NCBI GenBank assembly: GCA_012972825.1
Contig: JABDHL010000056.1
Coordinates: 35,145 to 99,144 of the forward strand
DNA length: 64,000 nucleotides
Direction: 5' to 3'
DNA from: Chlorobiaceae bacterium
Lineage (GTDB): Bacteria > Bacteroidota > Chlorobiia > Chlorobiales > Chlorobiaceae
The notes beneath the pieces were generated by a model. That model was not told where the DNA came from. It saw nothing but the letters and a program-made list of their open reading frames with translations, and did not search any database. The position numbers were made by a program, and so were the translations under genes. Positions 28,998 through 39,491 of the stretch are shown piece after piece. Every line of letters begins with the position of its first letter. The stretch's first letter is position 1.

Positions 28998-29967
28998 AAC
29001 TACCCTGAGCATTGACAACCCAGTAAGGTTCACCCTCATGCTCAACCAGCTTAAACCTCCCTGTTGCGAGCATATCCTGCATGACTTCGCTTATTTTATC
29101 GTTCTCTCCGGGAAAACAATCGGCAATGGCTTTCTGCAGTTCGCGTTGCTGTACCGGATGTCGAGAAACTATGGCTGTTACCGCCTGAAGCATGTCAGGT
29201 ACATTGCGAAGCTCCATAGTGCCTTTGACCGGATGAACAACGGGAGCTACCGTTGAAAGGATGGCGATGACTTCCTCAATACGCTCTTCAGAGGGAAGGC
29301 GAACCTCCTGTTCGGGCGCTGGTCTGGTGGGCAGCACAAGGTGAACCATATCAGGATTGATCTCTTTAATGACGGCAGCAAGTTCATGAAGTGCTTCATC
29401 AGAGTCATTGATCCCGCCAAGCAGCATCACCTCAATCCAGAGCCGCCCTTTATATTCCCTGCGAAAAGCTGCAAGACCCTCAACATGCTGGCGAAAGGTC
29501 AAACCTGCAGCAGGACGGTCTATTTGTTTATGCAAGGCTTCCGAGCCGGCATTAAGCGATGGCAGCACCGCGTCAGCCATGAACAGCTCTTCACGCACTT
29601 CCGGCAAATATAAAAGCGATCCATTGGTAATGACAGCGACAGGCGTAGTGGTAAGCTTTTTAACCTCCCCGATAAGCCATCCGATCCCTTTGTAAAGCAT
29701 GGTTTCGCCGGAACCGACAAAGGTTATCCAGTCCAGTTCTTTGTTGGCAGCTATAGCCTGACGAATCTCCTCCAGAATATCTTCGCGAGGAAAAAACTCC
29801 TGCCTTTCGGTGACAAATTTCCTGGTTTTCCCCAACTGGCAATAAACGCAGTTCCATGAGCAGCTTTTAGGAGGAAGCAGGTCAACGCCGAGTGACTGGC
29901 CGAGTCGTCTGGATGATACAGGCCCGAAAATGTATTTCATAGTTTTACGTGCATTTTCGCGGGTCAT
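28996..29967 (-). CDS. Radical SAM protein of unknown substrate
   Basis: The 323-aa protein begins near FGPVSSRRLGQSLGVDL and has the [4Fe-4S]/SAM cysteine triad in CSWNCVYCQLG. The half TIM barrel follows with VGSGETMLYKG and ITNGS. The C-terminal region of about 90 residues looks like a winged-helix-type domain. The wording matches the 'FGPVPSRRLGRSLG' radical SAM subgroup, whose reaction I cannot name. Its ATG overlaps the stop of the PucC-like gene (TGATG), so translation is coupled; a tetrapyrrole-related role is possible but only inferred. Confidence 0.85.
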   Translation of the reverse strand: MTRENARKTMKYIFGPVSSRRLGQSLGVDLLPPKSCSWNCVYCQLGKTRKFVTERQEFFPREDILEEIRQAIAANKELDWITFVGSGETMLYKGIGWLIGEVKKLTTTPVAVITNGSLLYLPEVREELFMADAVLPSLNAGSEALHKQIDRPAAGLTFRQHVEGLAAFRREYKGRLWIEVMLLGGINDSDEALHELAAVIKEINPDMVHLVLPTRPAPEQEVRLPSEERIEEVIAILSTVAPVVHPVKGTMELRNVPDMLQAVTAIVSRHPVQQRELQKAIADCFPGENDKISEVMQDMLATGRFKLVEHEGEPYWVVNAQGS

Positions 29968-31328
29968 CAGAGTTTGCGGGCAAGGGCAAGTTCAGCCATC
30001 TTTGCCTCGCTTTCAGCCTCAAACGCCTCTTTTGAAATGTGCGGCAACACCAGGCTTGCAATGGTGAATGCAATAATTTCAATAGCAAAAATTGCAACAT
30101 AGGCCCAGACATACTCCCCTGAAAGATGGTAGACAGTATCAATGATAATACCTGCTCCCAGATGGCCGATAAAAATTGCAAGGCTTTGCGCTGTACCCCA
30201 GAGTCCGATGTAGACACCGCTGCGACCTGCGGTCATGGACATCATCATGGATATATTGGAAACACTGGACGCTCCAAGGCCGATGCCGGTTACGACAAGG
30301 GCAAAACGGAGAAACTGCACATCACGGAGAAACGCTGCCACGATCAGCAGGCCGAAGCCGATGATACAAAACATGTTACCGATGAAAGCACCGCGTTTCT
30401 GCCCGATGCGGTTAAGCAGAAAGCCTGTAATGAGCATAAAAATCAGCTGGGTACCGCCCATGGTCGGTCGGAAAAGTTTGGTAGTGGTACCTACCGGCAT
30501 ACCAAAAACGTGAGCGCCGAAAGGATCCATAACGATTTCGTTAGCAAAAAGCGCAAAAATCGAAATAAAGATATAGGAGGCAAAAAGCAGGGTTTTGGGA
30601 GATGATGAAAGCAGCATGATGGACTGAGTGAAGGATATAGCATGCTTGCTCTTCCCCTCTTTCACTTCGGCATTGCGCTTTTCTATACCAAGCACAGCAA
30701 AAAGACCTATACCAAGTGCAATCAGGCCACCGATCTCTGCCACTTTCATCAGGCGCTCCGGTGTAAAAACATCAAGAAAAGATCCTACAATTCGGGTAGA
30801 AATAATAGTGGTGAGAACCATCAGGGTCCAGCTCGCTCCGGTAACCTTTCCGATATTCTCCTCCCCTACTGTGTCAGCAAGCAAGGCGTAATAGGCAGTT
30901 GTAGCAACCTGAAGGCCAAAGCCAAACACAAGAAAAATAATGGACAGCTTCAAAAGGCCGATATCCTTCATCATGGCAGGAAGCATCTCTGATAATGCCA
31001 CACCTGCTATTTTGACCTCATAGGCAGCTGATGGAGCGAGCATGAAGGAAAAAACACAGCAGAGAAGACCAAGCAGGATATATGGCGTACGCTTCAACCC
31101 GAAAATCTGTGAACGATCAGACAGGTTGCCCGCCCATACCTTTACACCGAAAATCGCCAGCAGCTCCTTGAGACTGATCAGGCCGAAAACAATAGTGGCA
31201 GAGATACGGAGCTCGGTGGTCATGACCCGGTTGAGGGTATCAAGCAGAAAGCCGAGCATGATGCCGAAACCCATCTGGAAAAGGGAGAGGCGGACTAGAT
31301 TGATTCTCTTCATAAAAGCAGCACTCAT
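29967..31328 (-). CDS. PucC/BCH2-family MFS protein (photosynthetic pigment or antenna assembly)
   Basis: This protein of about 453 aa has 12 predicted membrane helices. It begins FMKRINLVRLSLFQMGFG, with GFLLDTLNRVMTTEL and KRTPYILLG typical of the PucC/BCH2/LhaA family. Family members help assemble light-harvesting complexes or act with bacteriochlorophyll proteins. This is the clearest phototrophy marker in the window. ATG 31328 is used; GTG 31358 and ATG 31313 are in-frame alternatives. It is translationally coupled to a radical SAM gene downstream. The exact role in chlorosome-bearing bacteria is not settled. Confidence 0.87.
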   Translation of the reverse strand: MSAAFMKRINLVRLSLFQMGFGIMLGFLLDTLNRVMTTELRISATIVFGLISLKELLAIFGVKVWAGNLSDRSQIFGLKRTPYILLGLLCCVFSFMLAPSAAYEVKIAGVALSEMLPAMMKDIGLLKLSIIFLVFGFGLQVATTAYYALLADTVGEENIGKVTGASWTLMVLTTIISTRIVGSFLDVFTPERLMKVAEIGGLIALGIGLFAVLGIEKRNAEVKEGKSKHAISFTQSIMLLSSSPKTLLFASYIFISIFALFANEIVMDPFGAHVFGMPVGTTTKLFRPTMGGTQLIFMLITGFLLNRIGQKRGAFIGNMFCIIGFGLLIVAAFLRDVQFLRFALVVTGIGLGASSVSNISMMMSMTAGRSGVYIGLWGTAQSLAIFIGHLGAGIIIDTVYHLSGEYVWAYVAIFAIEIIAFTIASLVLPHISKEAFEAESEAKMAELALARKL

Positions 31329-31453
31329 GTTTACGGGAATATCAGGTATGCTCAACACATATTTCTACTCTTTCGGAGGGCACCCTTAAAGCATGGCCGA
31401 AATATAATAAAAAAGCGGGATGATCATCATTGCCGGTGGTTATCCTCTGTTTA

Positions 31454-33646
31454 TCAGGAAATCCTTGCGGAGGAAATCCTTGCGGCCAGACCAGTGAGTC
31501 TTTGCGAAGAACGTCTGTTACCTATAGCCATTGCAAGAGCTTTTGGGTCGCCAATGATCATCACCAGCTTTTTGGCTCTGGTCACTGCGGTATAGATAAG
31601 GTTTCTTTCGAGAAGCGAGTAGTGCTGCATGGAAAGCGGTATCACCACTGCAGGATACTCCGAACCCTGACTTTTATGGATAGTGATGGCATAAGCCAGA
31701 GCAATTTCATCAAGTTCGCCATATTCATAAACAACCTCTCTATCGTCATACAGCACGCAGAGAGAGTTCTCCTCCTCATCCGCTGTTACAATACGCCCTA
31801 TATCGCCGTTAAAAACCTCCTTATCATAGTTATTGACCATCTGTATCACTTTATCACCTTCTGCATAGACAGTCCCATAACGTTCAATTTTTCTCGCAGA
31901 ATGAGGGTTCAATGTTTCCTGCAGCAGAGTGTTAAGAGCTTTTGTGCCAAGCGGCCCCTTGTTCATTGGTGTCAGCACCTGAATATCATTAAGTGGATCC
32001 AGTCCGAAGCGTTCAGGAATTCTATCGGCGACCACCTGGAGGAGCCTGCGATGAATATTTTCAGTACTCGCAGAAGGAACGACGTAAAAATCGGAAAGCT
32101 CTTTTCCGACGAACTGGATCGGCAACTCTCCACTATTGATTCGGTGAGCATTGACAATAATCCTGGAGGTTTCGGCCTGACGAAAAATCTCTGTCAGACG
32201 AACCACAGGCAGAACTCCGGATTGAATCATATCCGCAAGCACAAATCCCGGACCAACCGGTGGAAGCTGGTCGACGTCACCGGCAAACATGAGAGCAGAA
32301 CGATCGGAAATGGCTGCCAGCAGGCGGTTCATCAGCACAATATCAATCATGGAAGCTTCGTCGACAATAACCAGATCGGCCTCAAGAGGATATGAGGAGC
32401 CCCTTTTAAAGTTACGGGCATAAGGATCAAATTCGAGAAGGCGGTGAATGGTTTTCGCTTCCGAGCCTGTGGATTCCGAAAGACGTTTGGCCGCCCTTCC
32501 TGTTGGGGCGCAGAGAAGAAATTTCAGCTTCCCTGTACCGAGAATTTTAAGAATGGTATTGATGATGGTGGTTTTTCCAACACCTGGGCCACCTGTAATA
32601 ATGATCAGTTTGTTCAAGAGCGCAAGCGATACAGCATTGCGTTGCGATTCCGAGAGTTGAAGATCTGATTTTTTTTCTGCCGCCTTAATAGCTTCTGCCG
32701 TGTCAACAGTCCGCCAAGGAAGCACACCCTGCATGATTCGACGTATACTGCCAGCAACCCCCGTCTCTGCATGGAAAAGAGCTTTAAGGTAAAAGCTTCG
32801 ATCGCCCTGATTCTCAACAACAACAAGAGTACCTGAGGAGAGTTCAACATTGATAGCCTCTTCAAGAACCGACGCAGGAATATTCAGGAGCCTGCCGGAA
32901 GCTTCAAGCAGCATTTGTTCAGGTACCCGGCAGTGCCCCTCCGATGAAAGCTCCTGCAGCACATAAGCGATACCTGCCCGAGCCCTCAGCGGAGAATCAG
33001 AGGCTATTCCGATATTCCGGGCAATCTGATCGGCTGTTTTAAATCCTATTCCCGGTATATCAAGCATCAAGCGATACGGATCAGCTCGAACCATAGAGAG
33101 AGCCTCAGCACCATAAGCCCGGTAGATACGTACTGCCCGTGCAGTACCAACACCGTGAGACTGAAGAAACACAATAATCTCCTTGACACTCATCTGCTCC
33201 GCCCATGCCGCAATAATCTGCTGCATGCGCTTTCTTCCGATCCCTGGAAGCTCAAGCAGTTTTTCAGGTTCATCCTCGATAATGCTGAAAACCTCCATTC
33301 CATAAGCACTGATAAGCACCTTTGCCAAATGGGGGCCAATACCTTTCACCATTCCAGAAGAGAGATATTTGCTTAATCCATCAAGAGTATCGGGAGATAT
33401 GACCGCAAGATGGGTTGCCTTGAACTGCAGCCCCCAGGTTTTATCGTTATGCCAGAAGCCGACTGCCTCAACATGCTGGCCAGCATCAACAGCAGCAATA
33501 CACCCTACAACCGTCACAGGATCCCGCTCCCCTTTTACCTCAAGACGCAAGACGCTGTAACCCGATGATTCGCTGAAAAAACTCACTTTTTCAACAATAC
33601 CAGTAATGCGTTCCTCACCGGCAGTGACGAACTGGCTTTCACTCAT
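31454..33646 (-). CDS. recD2: RecD2-type ATP-dependent DNA helicase
   Basis: This 730-aa superfamily 1B 5'-3' helicase has an N-terminal OB region and helix-hairpin-helix repeats (LPGIGRKRMQ, IPGIGFKTADQIA). Walker A ITGGPGVGKTTI, Walker B DEASM and the C-terminal UvrD-like motif AITIHKSQGSEYPAV complete the core. No recB/recC is adjacent, as expected for RecD2. ATG 33646 (MSESQFVTAGEERI) is preferred. The last codons contain a 15-bp tandem duplication encoding ARISS-ARIS. The gap to the M24 peptidase gene upstream is short, so cotranscription is possible. Confidence 0.93.
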   Translation of the reverse strand: MSESQFVTAGEERITGIVEKVSFFSESSGYSVLRLEVKGERDPVTVVGCIAAVDAGQHVEAVGFWHNDKTWGLQFKATHLAVISPDTLDGLSKYLSSGMVKGIGPHLAKVLISAYGMEVFSIIEDEPEKLLELPGIGRKRMQQIIAAWAEQMSVKEIIVFLQSHGVGTARAVRIYRAYGAEALSMVRADPYRLMLDIPGIGFKTADQIARNIGIASDSPLRARAGIAYVLQELSSEGHCRVPEQMLLEASGRLLNIPASVLEEAINVELSSGTLVVVENQGDRSFYLKALFHAETGVAGSIRRIMQGVLPWRTVDTAEAIKAAEKKSDLQLSESQRNAVSLALLNKLIIITGGPGVGKTTIINTILKILGTGKLKFLLCAPTGRAAKRLSESTGSEAKTIHRLLEFDPYARNFKRGSSYPLEADLVIVDEASMIDIVLMNRLLAAISDRSALMFAGDVDQLPPVGPGFVLADMIQSGVLPVVRLTEIFRQAETSRIIVNAHRINSGELPIQFVGKELSDFYVVPSASTENIHRRLLQVVADRIPERFGLDPLNDIQVLTPMNKGPLGTKALNTLLQETLNPHSARKIERYGTVYAEGDKVIQMVNNYDKEVFNGDIGRIVTADEEENSLCVLYDDREVVYEYGELDEIALAYAITIHKSQGSEYPAVVIPLSMQHYSLLERNLIYTAVTRAKKLVMIIGDPKALAMAIGNRRSSQRLTGLAARISSARIS

Positions 33647-33672
33647 TAAACGGATTGCAGGATAATACAAGG

Positions 33673-34839
33673 TTACAGAAACACAATATCATCAGGAAGG
33701 TCGCTCAACCTTAAGCCGCCCTCAGCAGTGACAACAAAGGTATTTTCGATGCCGATGACCCCTTTGCCCGGAATTACAAACTTTGGTTCGACGGCAATCA
33801 CCTGGTTGGCCTGCAGAAGCATTGAAAACCCTTTGGCCAGCACCGGCAACTCATCAAGTTCGAGACCCACACCATGGCCCACAAATTTTGCCTGTTGACC
33901 CGGCATACCCATGAAGCAGGAACCAAGTCCAGCATGCTCAGCCATTGATGCTGCTGCAAGAAAGAGCTCTTCACCAACTACTCCTGGCTTCATGTCCTTG
34001 CGTACAATCTCCTGAATGTCGATCGCGACATCAAATGCCCGCTGCAGTTCCTCGTCAAGCGTTCCGATAACAAAGGTACGGGTCATATCGGCAATATAAC
34101 CATTGAAGACCCCGACGAAATCCATAAGAACCGGCTGTTTCGGGAGAATCTCTTCATATGATGCTCCATGTGGTGAAGCGCTCGACAACCCCTTTCCCGT
34201 CACTGGTCCGTCAAAGAATCCGCCGTTTAACCCTCCGGAGGAAACTGCCAAACCAAAAAAAAGCTCCTGATTGAAAGCCCGCATGCGTATATATCCCTCA
34301 TGCCCTGCCTTGCGGAGTCGATATTCCATTTCGGCAGAGAGATCAAGCTCGCGCATCCCCGCTTTCAGAAAGTGCGGCACCTCGGCAAAAACTGAAGCGA
34401 GCTTGCCTGCGCTATGACGGAGCTGCTCAAGTTCAAAGGGCGACTTCACTGAACGGAGTTCACGAACCATCATCGAAATGTCCACAAAACTGCGCCCCGG
34501 AAGCGCCCTTGTGTAAAAAAGATGCTGCTGTATCGGAACGGCGTCAAACGTCATGCCGATGCAGGTCTGATGATCACTGAAAACGGCGGCAAACTCTTTG
34601 CTTGAGGGAAAAGGGCGAATATCAGCAATCGGGCTCTCCTCCCTGGCCCGCGAAAGACTTTTACGCACCAGCAGCATCGGCGTACCATCCGCTGGAATCC
34701 AGAGTATGGCGTTCTGACGGGTACCGGAAAAATAGTAGACATCAATCGGCAGAATGAAAAGAGCCGCCTGGATATCCTTGCTCCGGAGCATTCCCTGCAG
34801 CCGCAATATCCGATCTTGTGATTCAGTTTCTGTCAGCAT
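33673..34839 (-). CDS. M24-family Xaa-Pro aminopeptidase-like protein
   Basis: The 388-aa pita-bread-fold metallopeptidase has an N-terminal creatinase-like domain (about 1-140). In the catalytic domain the dinuclear metal ligands appear as Asp in MDFVGVFNGYIADMTRTF (two Asp), His in GHGVGLELDELP, and Glu in VEPKFV and GIENTFVV. It probably trims peptides with Xaa-Pro N-termini. Some relatives are non-peptidase, so substrate is uncertain. Confidence 0.9.
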   Translation of the reverse strand: MLTETESQDRILRLQGMLRSKDIQAALFILPIDVYYFSGTRQNAILWIPADGTPMLLVRKSLSRAREESPIADIRPFPSSKEFAAVFSDHQTCIGMTFDAVPIQQHLFYTRALPGRSFVDISMMVRELRSVKSPFELEQLRHSAGKLASVFAEVPHFLKAGMRELDLSAEMEYRLRKAGHEGYIRMRAFNQELFFGLAVSSGGLNGGFFDGPVTGKGLSSASPHGASYEEILPKQPVLMDFVGVFNGYIADMTRTFVIGTLDEELQRAFDVAIDIQEIVRKDMKPGVVGEELFLAAASMAEHAGLGSCFMGMPGQQAKFVGHGVGLELDELPVLAKGFSMLLQANQVIAVEPKFVIPGKGVIGIENTFVVTAEGGLRLSDLPDDIVFL

Positions 34840-35044
34840 AGTTTATTTTTATCGTCATTGAGGAACGTCATTGAGGCTTCACTGCTCAGTTTACCTGATT
34901 CATCAGAAAAGGTAAAATTTTAATTTCAGGATTTCTGATGATAAAAACCTGACAAATACACTGTTTGTATAATAGAGTGGATTTCAGTATTGTTTCGTTA
35001 AATTCTCACCATGGGGCAGTAAAGATGAACCCCCGGCTGTTTAA

Positions 35045-36739
<1,695 letters not shown>

Positions 36740-36775
36740 TTACTGAGGAAAAAAGAAAAAATGTATCTCTCCCTT

Positions 36776-36822
36776 TGGTCGAGATGACGTAGTTTGGTCG
36801 AGATGACAGAGGTAAAGTGAGG
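36776..36822. repeat. Short dispersed-repeat fragments after thiC
   Basis: TTTGGTCGAGATGAC occurs twice here (about 36775 and 36793). It resembles the GTTCGAAATGACAGAGGATGAAGG part of the tandem repeat at 55746-56008 (quoted in part). It looks like remnants of the same intergenic repeat family. Confidence 0.5.
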
Positions 36823-36850
36823 GACGAGTGCTGATGGAAAAGTTGGCAGT

Positions 36851-36874
36851 GGACAGTGAGCAGGATCACTGTCC
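36851..36874. repeat. Perfect inverted repeat between thiC and tpiA
   Basis: GGACAGTGA (36851-36859) and TCACTGTCC (36866-36874) form a 9-bp stem with a 6-nt loop. Neither strand has a U-run right after it, so it could be a weak terminator for the convergent genes or a protein site. Confidence 0.55.
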
Positions 36875-36895
36875 GTTACCTGGGTAAAAAAAGGA

Positions 36896-37651
36896 CTATA
36901 CTGAGGCGGCTTGGACAATTGCGACAAAGTCGTCTGCATTGAGGCTGGCTCCTCCGATAAGACCACCGTCAATATTCGGCATGGCAAAGAGTTCTGCTGC
37001 GTTGGAAGGCTTGACGCTTCCACCATACTGAATTCGTACCAAGCGGAAGGCTGGCTCGCCATAGAGCTCACCGATGAGTGTACGTATAAAGAGATGCACC
37101 TCTTCAGCCTGAGAGGATGATGCTGTTTTTCCAGTACCGATAGCCCATACCGGCTCGTAGGCAATGACAATGGCGCCTATATGGCTGATACCCGTTAAAC
37201 CTTCGCGGATCTGAGAGGAAATAACTGTTTCAGTCACTCCTGATTCGCGCTCTGCAAGAGTTTCACCGACACAAAGGATCACCTTCAATCCTTCACTCAA
37301 AGCTTTTTTAATTCTGAGATTCACTGTAGCGTTGGTCTCACCGAAATACTGACGGCGTTCCGAGTGACCGATAATGACATAAGAACAGCCGATAGCATTA
37401 ATCATTCTGGCCGATACCTCTCCTGTAAACGCCCCGTCATTTTCATAATGACAGTTCTGTGCAACAAGCTGAACCTCACTTCCTTCAAGCAGTTGACCCA
37501 CAGCATCCAGAGCAAGATAGGTAGGTGCCAAGCCAACATCACAGCCTGAAAACCCTTCACCAAGCGCTCCGATAACATCCGTAGCAAGCGTCACCGATTC
37601 GGCTACGGTATTATTCATTTTCCAGTTGCCGACAACAATTTTTTTTCTCAT
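36896..37651 (-). CDS. tpiA: Triosephosphate isomerase
   Basis: The 251-aa TIM barrel interconverts DHAP and glyceraldehyde-3-phosphate. The catalytic Lys is in VGNWKMN, the His in [13 protein letters not shown] and the Glu in [15 protein letters not shown]; phosphate-binding GGSVKP and GGLIGGASL are near the end. Its length is normal. A small exported-protein gene lies 2 nt upstream on the same strand and is probably cotranscribed. Confidence 0.97.
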   Translation of the reverse strand: MRKKIVVGNWKMNNTVAESVTLATDVIGALGEGFSGCDVGLAPTYLALDAVGQLLEGSEVQLVAQNCHYENDGAFTGEVSARMINAIGCSYVIIGHSERRQYFGETNATVNLRIKKALSEGLKVILCVGETLAERESGVTETVISSQIREGLTGISHIGAIVIAYEPVWAIGTGKTASSSQAEEVHLFIRTLIGELYGEPAFRLVRIQYGGSVKPSNAAELFAMPNIDGGLIGGASLNADDFVAIVQAASV

Positions 37652-37653
37652 TT

Positions 37654-37941
37654 CTAATAATCCGTTATAACATCACAATATATCCGGTCAATCTGATCCA
37701 GACTGAACCGGTGTTTTCCCGAACGAGCATCCTTAAGCTCAACATCGTTACTGCCAACAGCAATAATGGTTCCATGCCACACTCTTGCCTCGTTGGTTAC
37801 CAAGTTGATTTCACGATTCAACAGGCCCTGATTACCCCCAATCCTGTCCCTACGATATATAATTTGACGTTTTCCCATAGCCGAGCTGGTTTGAGTGACC
37901 ATTATGAACAAAATCAAAGCGAATTGTAACCTGTTACACAA
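37654..37941 (-). CDS. Small exported protein of unknown function
   Basis: The 95-aa product has a hydrophobic N-terminus ([17 protein letters not shown]) that looks like a signal peptide. A small beta-rich domain of about 70 residues follows, including [17 protein letters not shown]. Only a TTG start at 37941 keeps the signal sequence; ATG 37902 would remove most of it. The gene ends 2 nt before tpiA. The sequence has a plausible protein composition but I recognise no family. Confidence 0.55.
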   Translation of the reverse strand: MCNRLQFALILFIMVTQTSSAMGKRQIIYRRDRIGGNQGLLNREINLVTNEARVWHGTIIAVGSNDVELKDARSGKHRFSLDQIDRIYCDVITDY

Positions 37942-38121
37942 TTATGAGATACAAAATGATTTGACCCTTATGTATCATACGGTTAAACAAATCCCGCTTT
38001 TTGCTGTCGGAAATATACGAATCACAGGGATAAAACAAGGCTGAAATATTTCCAGAGGCTATACAGACCCACTGCATGGCTAATCATTCCTTCAAACACC
38101 AATTAAATACAATAACTATCA

Positions 38122-38502
38122 TTATTTTAAAATAATTTCTGCTCGGCGTGTCTGGATGGCAAAGTAGGTCTGGGCAAAAGCAATTTCCTGCTTGCGTGGG
38201 TCGCCGTTCTGGGCGATGAGATAACAGGCATAGCGGGTGAGCATGATATCATCAACATCGCGTTGGCTGCCTGATCCGAGATCGACCATTTTCCCGACGT
38301 CGGCAAAATGGTCGACAGTCTTGTGACCCGAAACTTCACAAGCTGTTTTAGCTCTCGATACTACATTCAGAAAGTTGTCCCACTTGCTATAGCCAAGAAG
38401 AGGCTGGATATCGCGGGCCAACCAATATTCTACTCCTCCTTCAACGTTATGGGCATGTGCCTAAAACTTCGTTGTAAGGGTTTGGATAAGTTCGATTTTC
38501 AT
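38122..38502 (-). pseudogene. dinD: Remnant of dinD (DNA-damage-inducible protein D, BRO-N-like)
   Basis: Reading from ATG 38502 the frame gives MKIELIQTLTTKF, then an in-frame TAG (38463-38461). It continues HNVEGGVEYWLARDIQPLLG and later LIAQNGDPRKQEIAFAQTYF (partly quoted). This is the N-terminal half of DinD, where the stop replaces an expected Glu codon. It then ends early at AIQTRRAEIILK, losing the C-terminal half (family about 270-280 aa). So it carries a nonsense mutation and a truncation. An internal start could still make a fragment of about 100 aa. Confidence 0.8.
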
Positions 38503-38852
38503 GCTACAAGAATTTGAGTAATATTTCAGGCAATTGGAACCTTAAGTCCGTGAACATCAGCATTGAGGCATTACAGTTCCTCGTTATGCGTTTCGAGTTG
38601 CTTATTATAATCTGCGTTGTTCATTGTTTCACCCTGCGCTTCACCTTCATAAATAGCAGGTATTTATTTATAAAGGAAAAAAGTATATTACTCGTGTTTT
38701 TTATTTAACATTACAGTATAATAATTATTTTCATGCTATCAAATTATACGGTGTGGGGTGTGGAGGTAGTAGAGTATGAGTGGAATGAGAAAGCCCCAGA
38801 CTCCGAACAGGAAGCGTGGGGCATAGACAAGCTTTTTAAAAAACTGAAAAAG
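38503..38852. other. Degenerate intergenic region between the dinD remnant and greA
   Basis: This stretch of about 350 bp has no intact gene. It contains the greA terminator (38793-38822) and a 17-codon minus-strand frame (38624-38571, product MNNADYNKQLETHNEEL). That frame could be a decayed fragment but matches nothing I can name. The high A+T content fits gene decay or a past insertion. Confidence 0.45.
38793..38822 (-). terminator. Terminator-like hairpin downstream of greA
   Basis: On the minus strand GCCCCA and TGGGGC close a hairpin with an 18-nt interior, followed by TTTCTC. It lies 31 nt after the greA stop codon. The stem is short and the T-run imperfect. Confidence 0.5.
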
Positions 38853-39332
38853 CTATTTGACGAAAATCTCCAGGATCTCATAATGCAGTTCACCTTTGGG
38901 CACTATGATCGAAACTTTATCTCCAGGCTCTTTTCCTATCAGTGCCCTTCCGACTGGAGAACGGACAGAAATTTTGCCAGAATCGGTATCTGCCTCTTCG
39001 GAAGAGACAAGCGTATATTCAATGATTTCATTCGGATCATCAAGATTGCGCAGTTTTACAGAGGTCAGAATATAAACCTTATCGGTCTTGATATGCTTCG
39101 GATCAAGAATCGTAGCTGCTGTAAGCTTGTTTTCAAGCTCGGCAATGCGCGCTTCCGTATGTGACTGCTCCTCGCGCGCCGCATCGTATTCTGCATTTTC
39201 GCTCAGATCACCATGGGCTCTTGCTTCAGCAATTTTTTCCAGAACTTCCCTTCTGGTTTCATGAACCAGCACATACAACTCCTCTTTCAGCCGGTTATAC
39301 CCATCATTGGTAAGGTAAATTCTGTCAGTCAT
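38853..39332 (-). CDS. greA: Transcript cleavage factor GreA
   Basis: The 159-aa protein (typical 157-160) rescues backtracked RNA polymerase. The N-terminal coiled coil carries the catalytic acidic tip in [20 protein letters not shown], and the C-terminal FKBP-like domain has [17 protein letters not shown] 39332 ([11 protein letters not shown]) was chosen over a long upstream in-frame extension that lacks homology. Confidence 0.96.
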   Translation of the reverse strand: MTDRIYLTNDGYNRLKEELYVLVHETRREVLEKIAEARAHGDLSENAEYDAAREEQSHTEARIAELENKLTAATILDPKHIKTDKVYILTSVKLRNLDDPNEIIEYTLVSSEEADTDSGKISVRSPVGRALIGKEPGDKVSIIVPKGELHYEILEIFVK

Positions 39333-39409
39333 CTCTTGTACTGTTTTTGTTGAAAAAAAGAAATAACTCCATAGAGCTACTTGCTCGCCAATCGGAGAGG
39401 ATTGCAAAC

Positions 39410-39449
39410 AAAAAAAAGTAAAGTCAGCTGGTCGCTGCTGACTTTACTT
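39410..39449 (-). terminator. Strong intrinsic terminator of htrA
   Basis: A perfect 13-bp inverted repeat (39416-39428 with 39437-39449) reads on the minus strand as AAGTAAAGTCAGC, an 8-nt loop, then the complement running into T9. It lies 43 nt after the htrA stop and separates it from greA. Confidence 0.92.
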
Positions 39450-39491
39450 CAAAGTAATGTACAACTCTTAATCCTTCAGGCAAAAAAAACT

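Noticed and set aside
31430..32395. Long plus-strand frame of 321 codons opposite recD2
   Set aside because: It is a shadow of the recD2 coding sequence, rich in His/Cys/Asn and without domain wording.
38733..39164. Plus-strand 143-codon frame across the greA 3' half
   Set aside because: It is antisense to greA and its terminator, and shows no domain.
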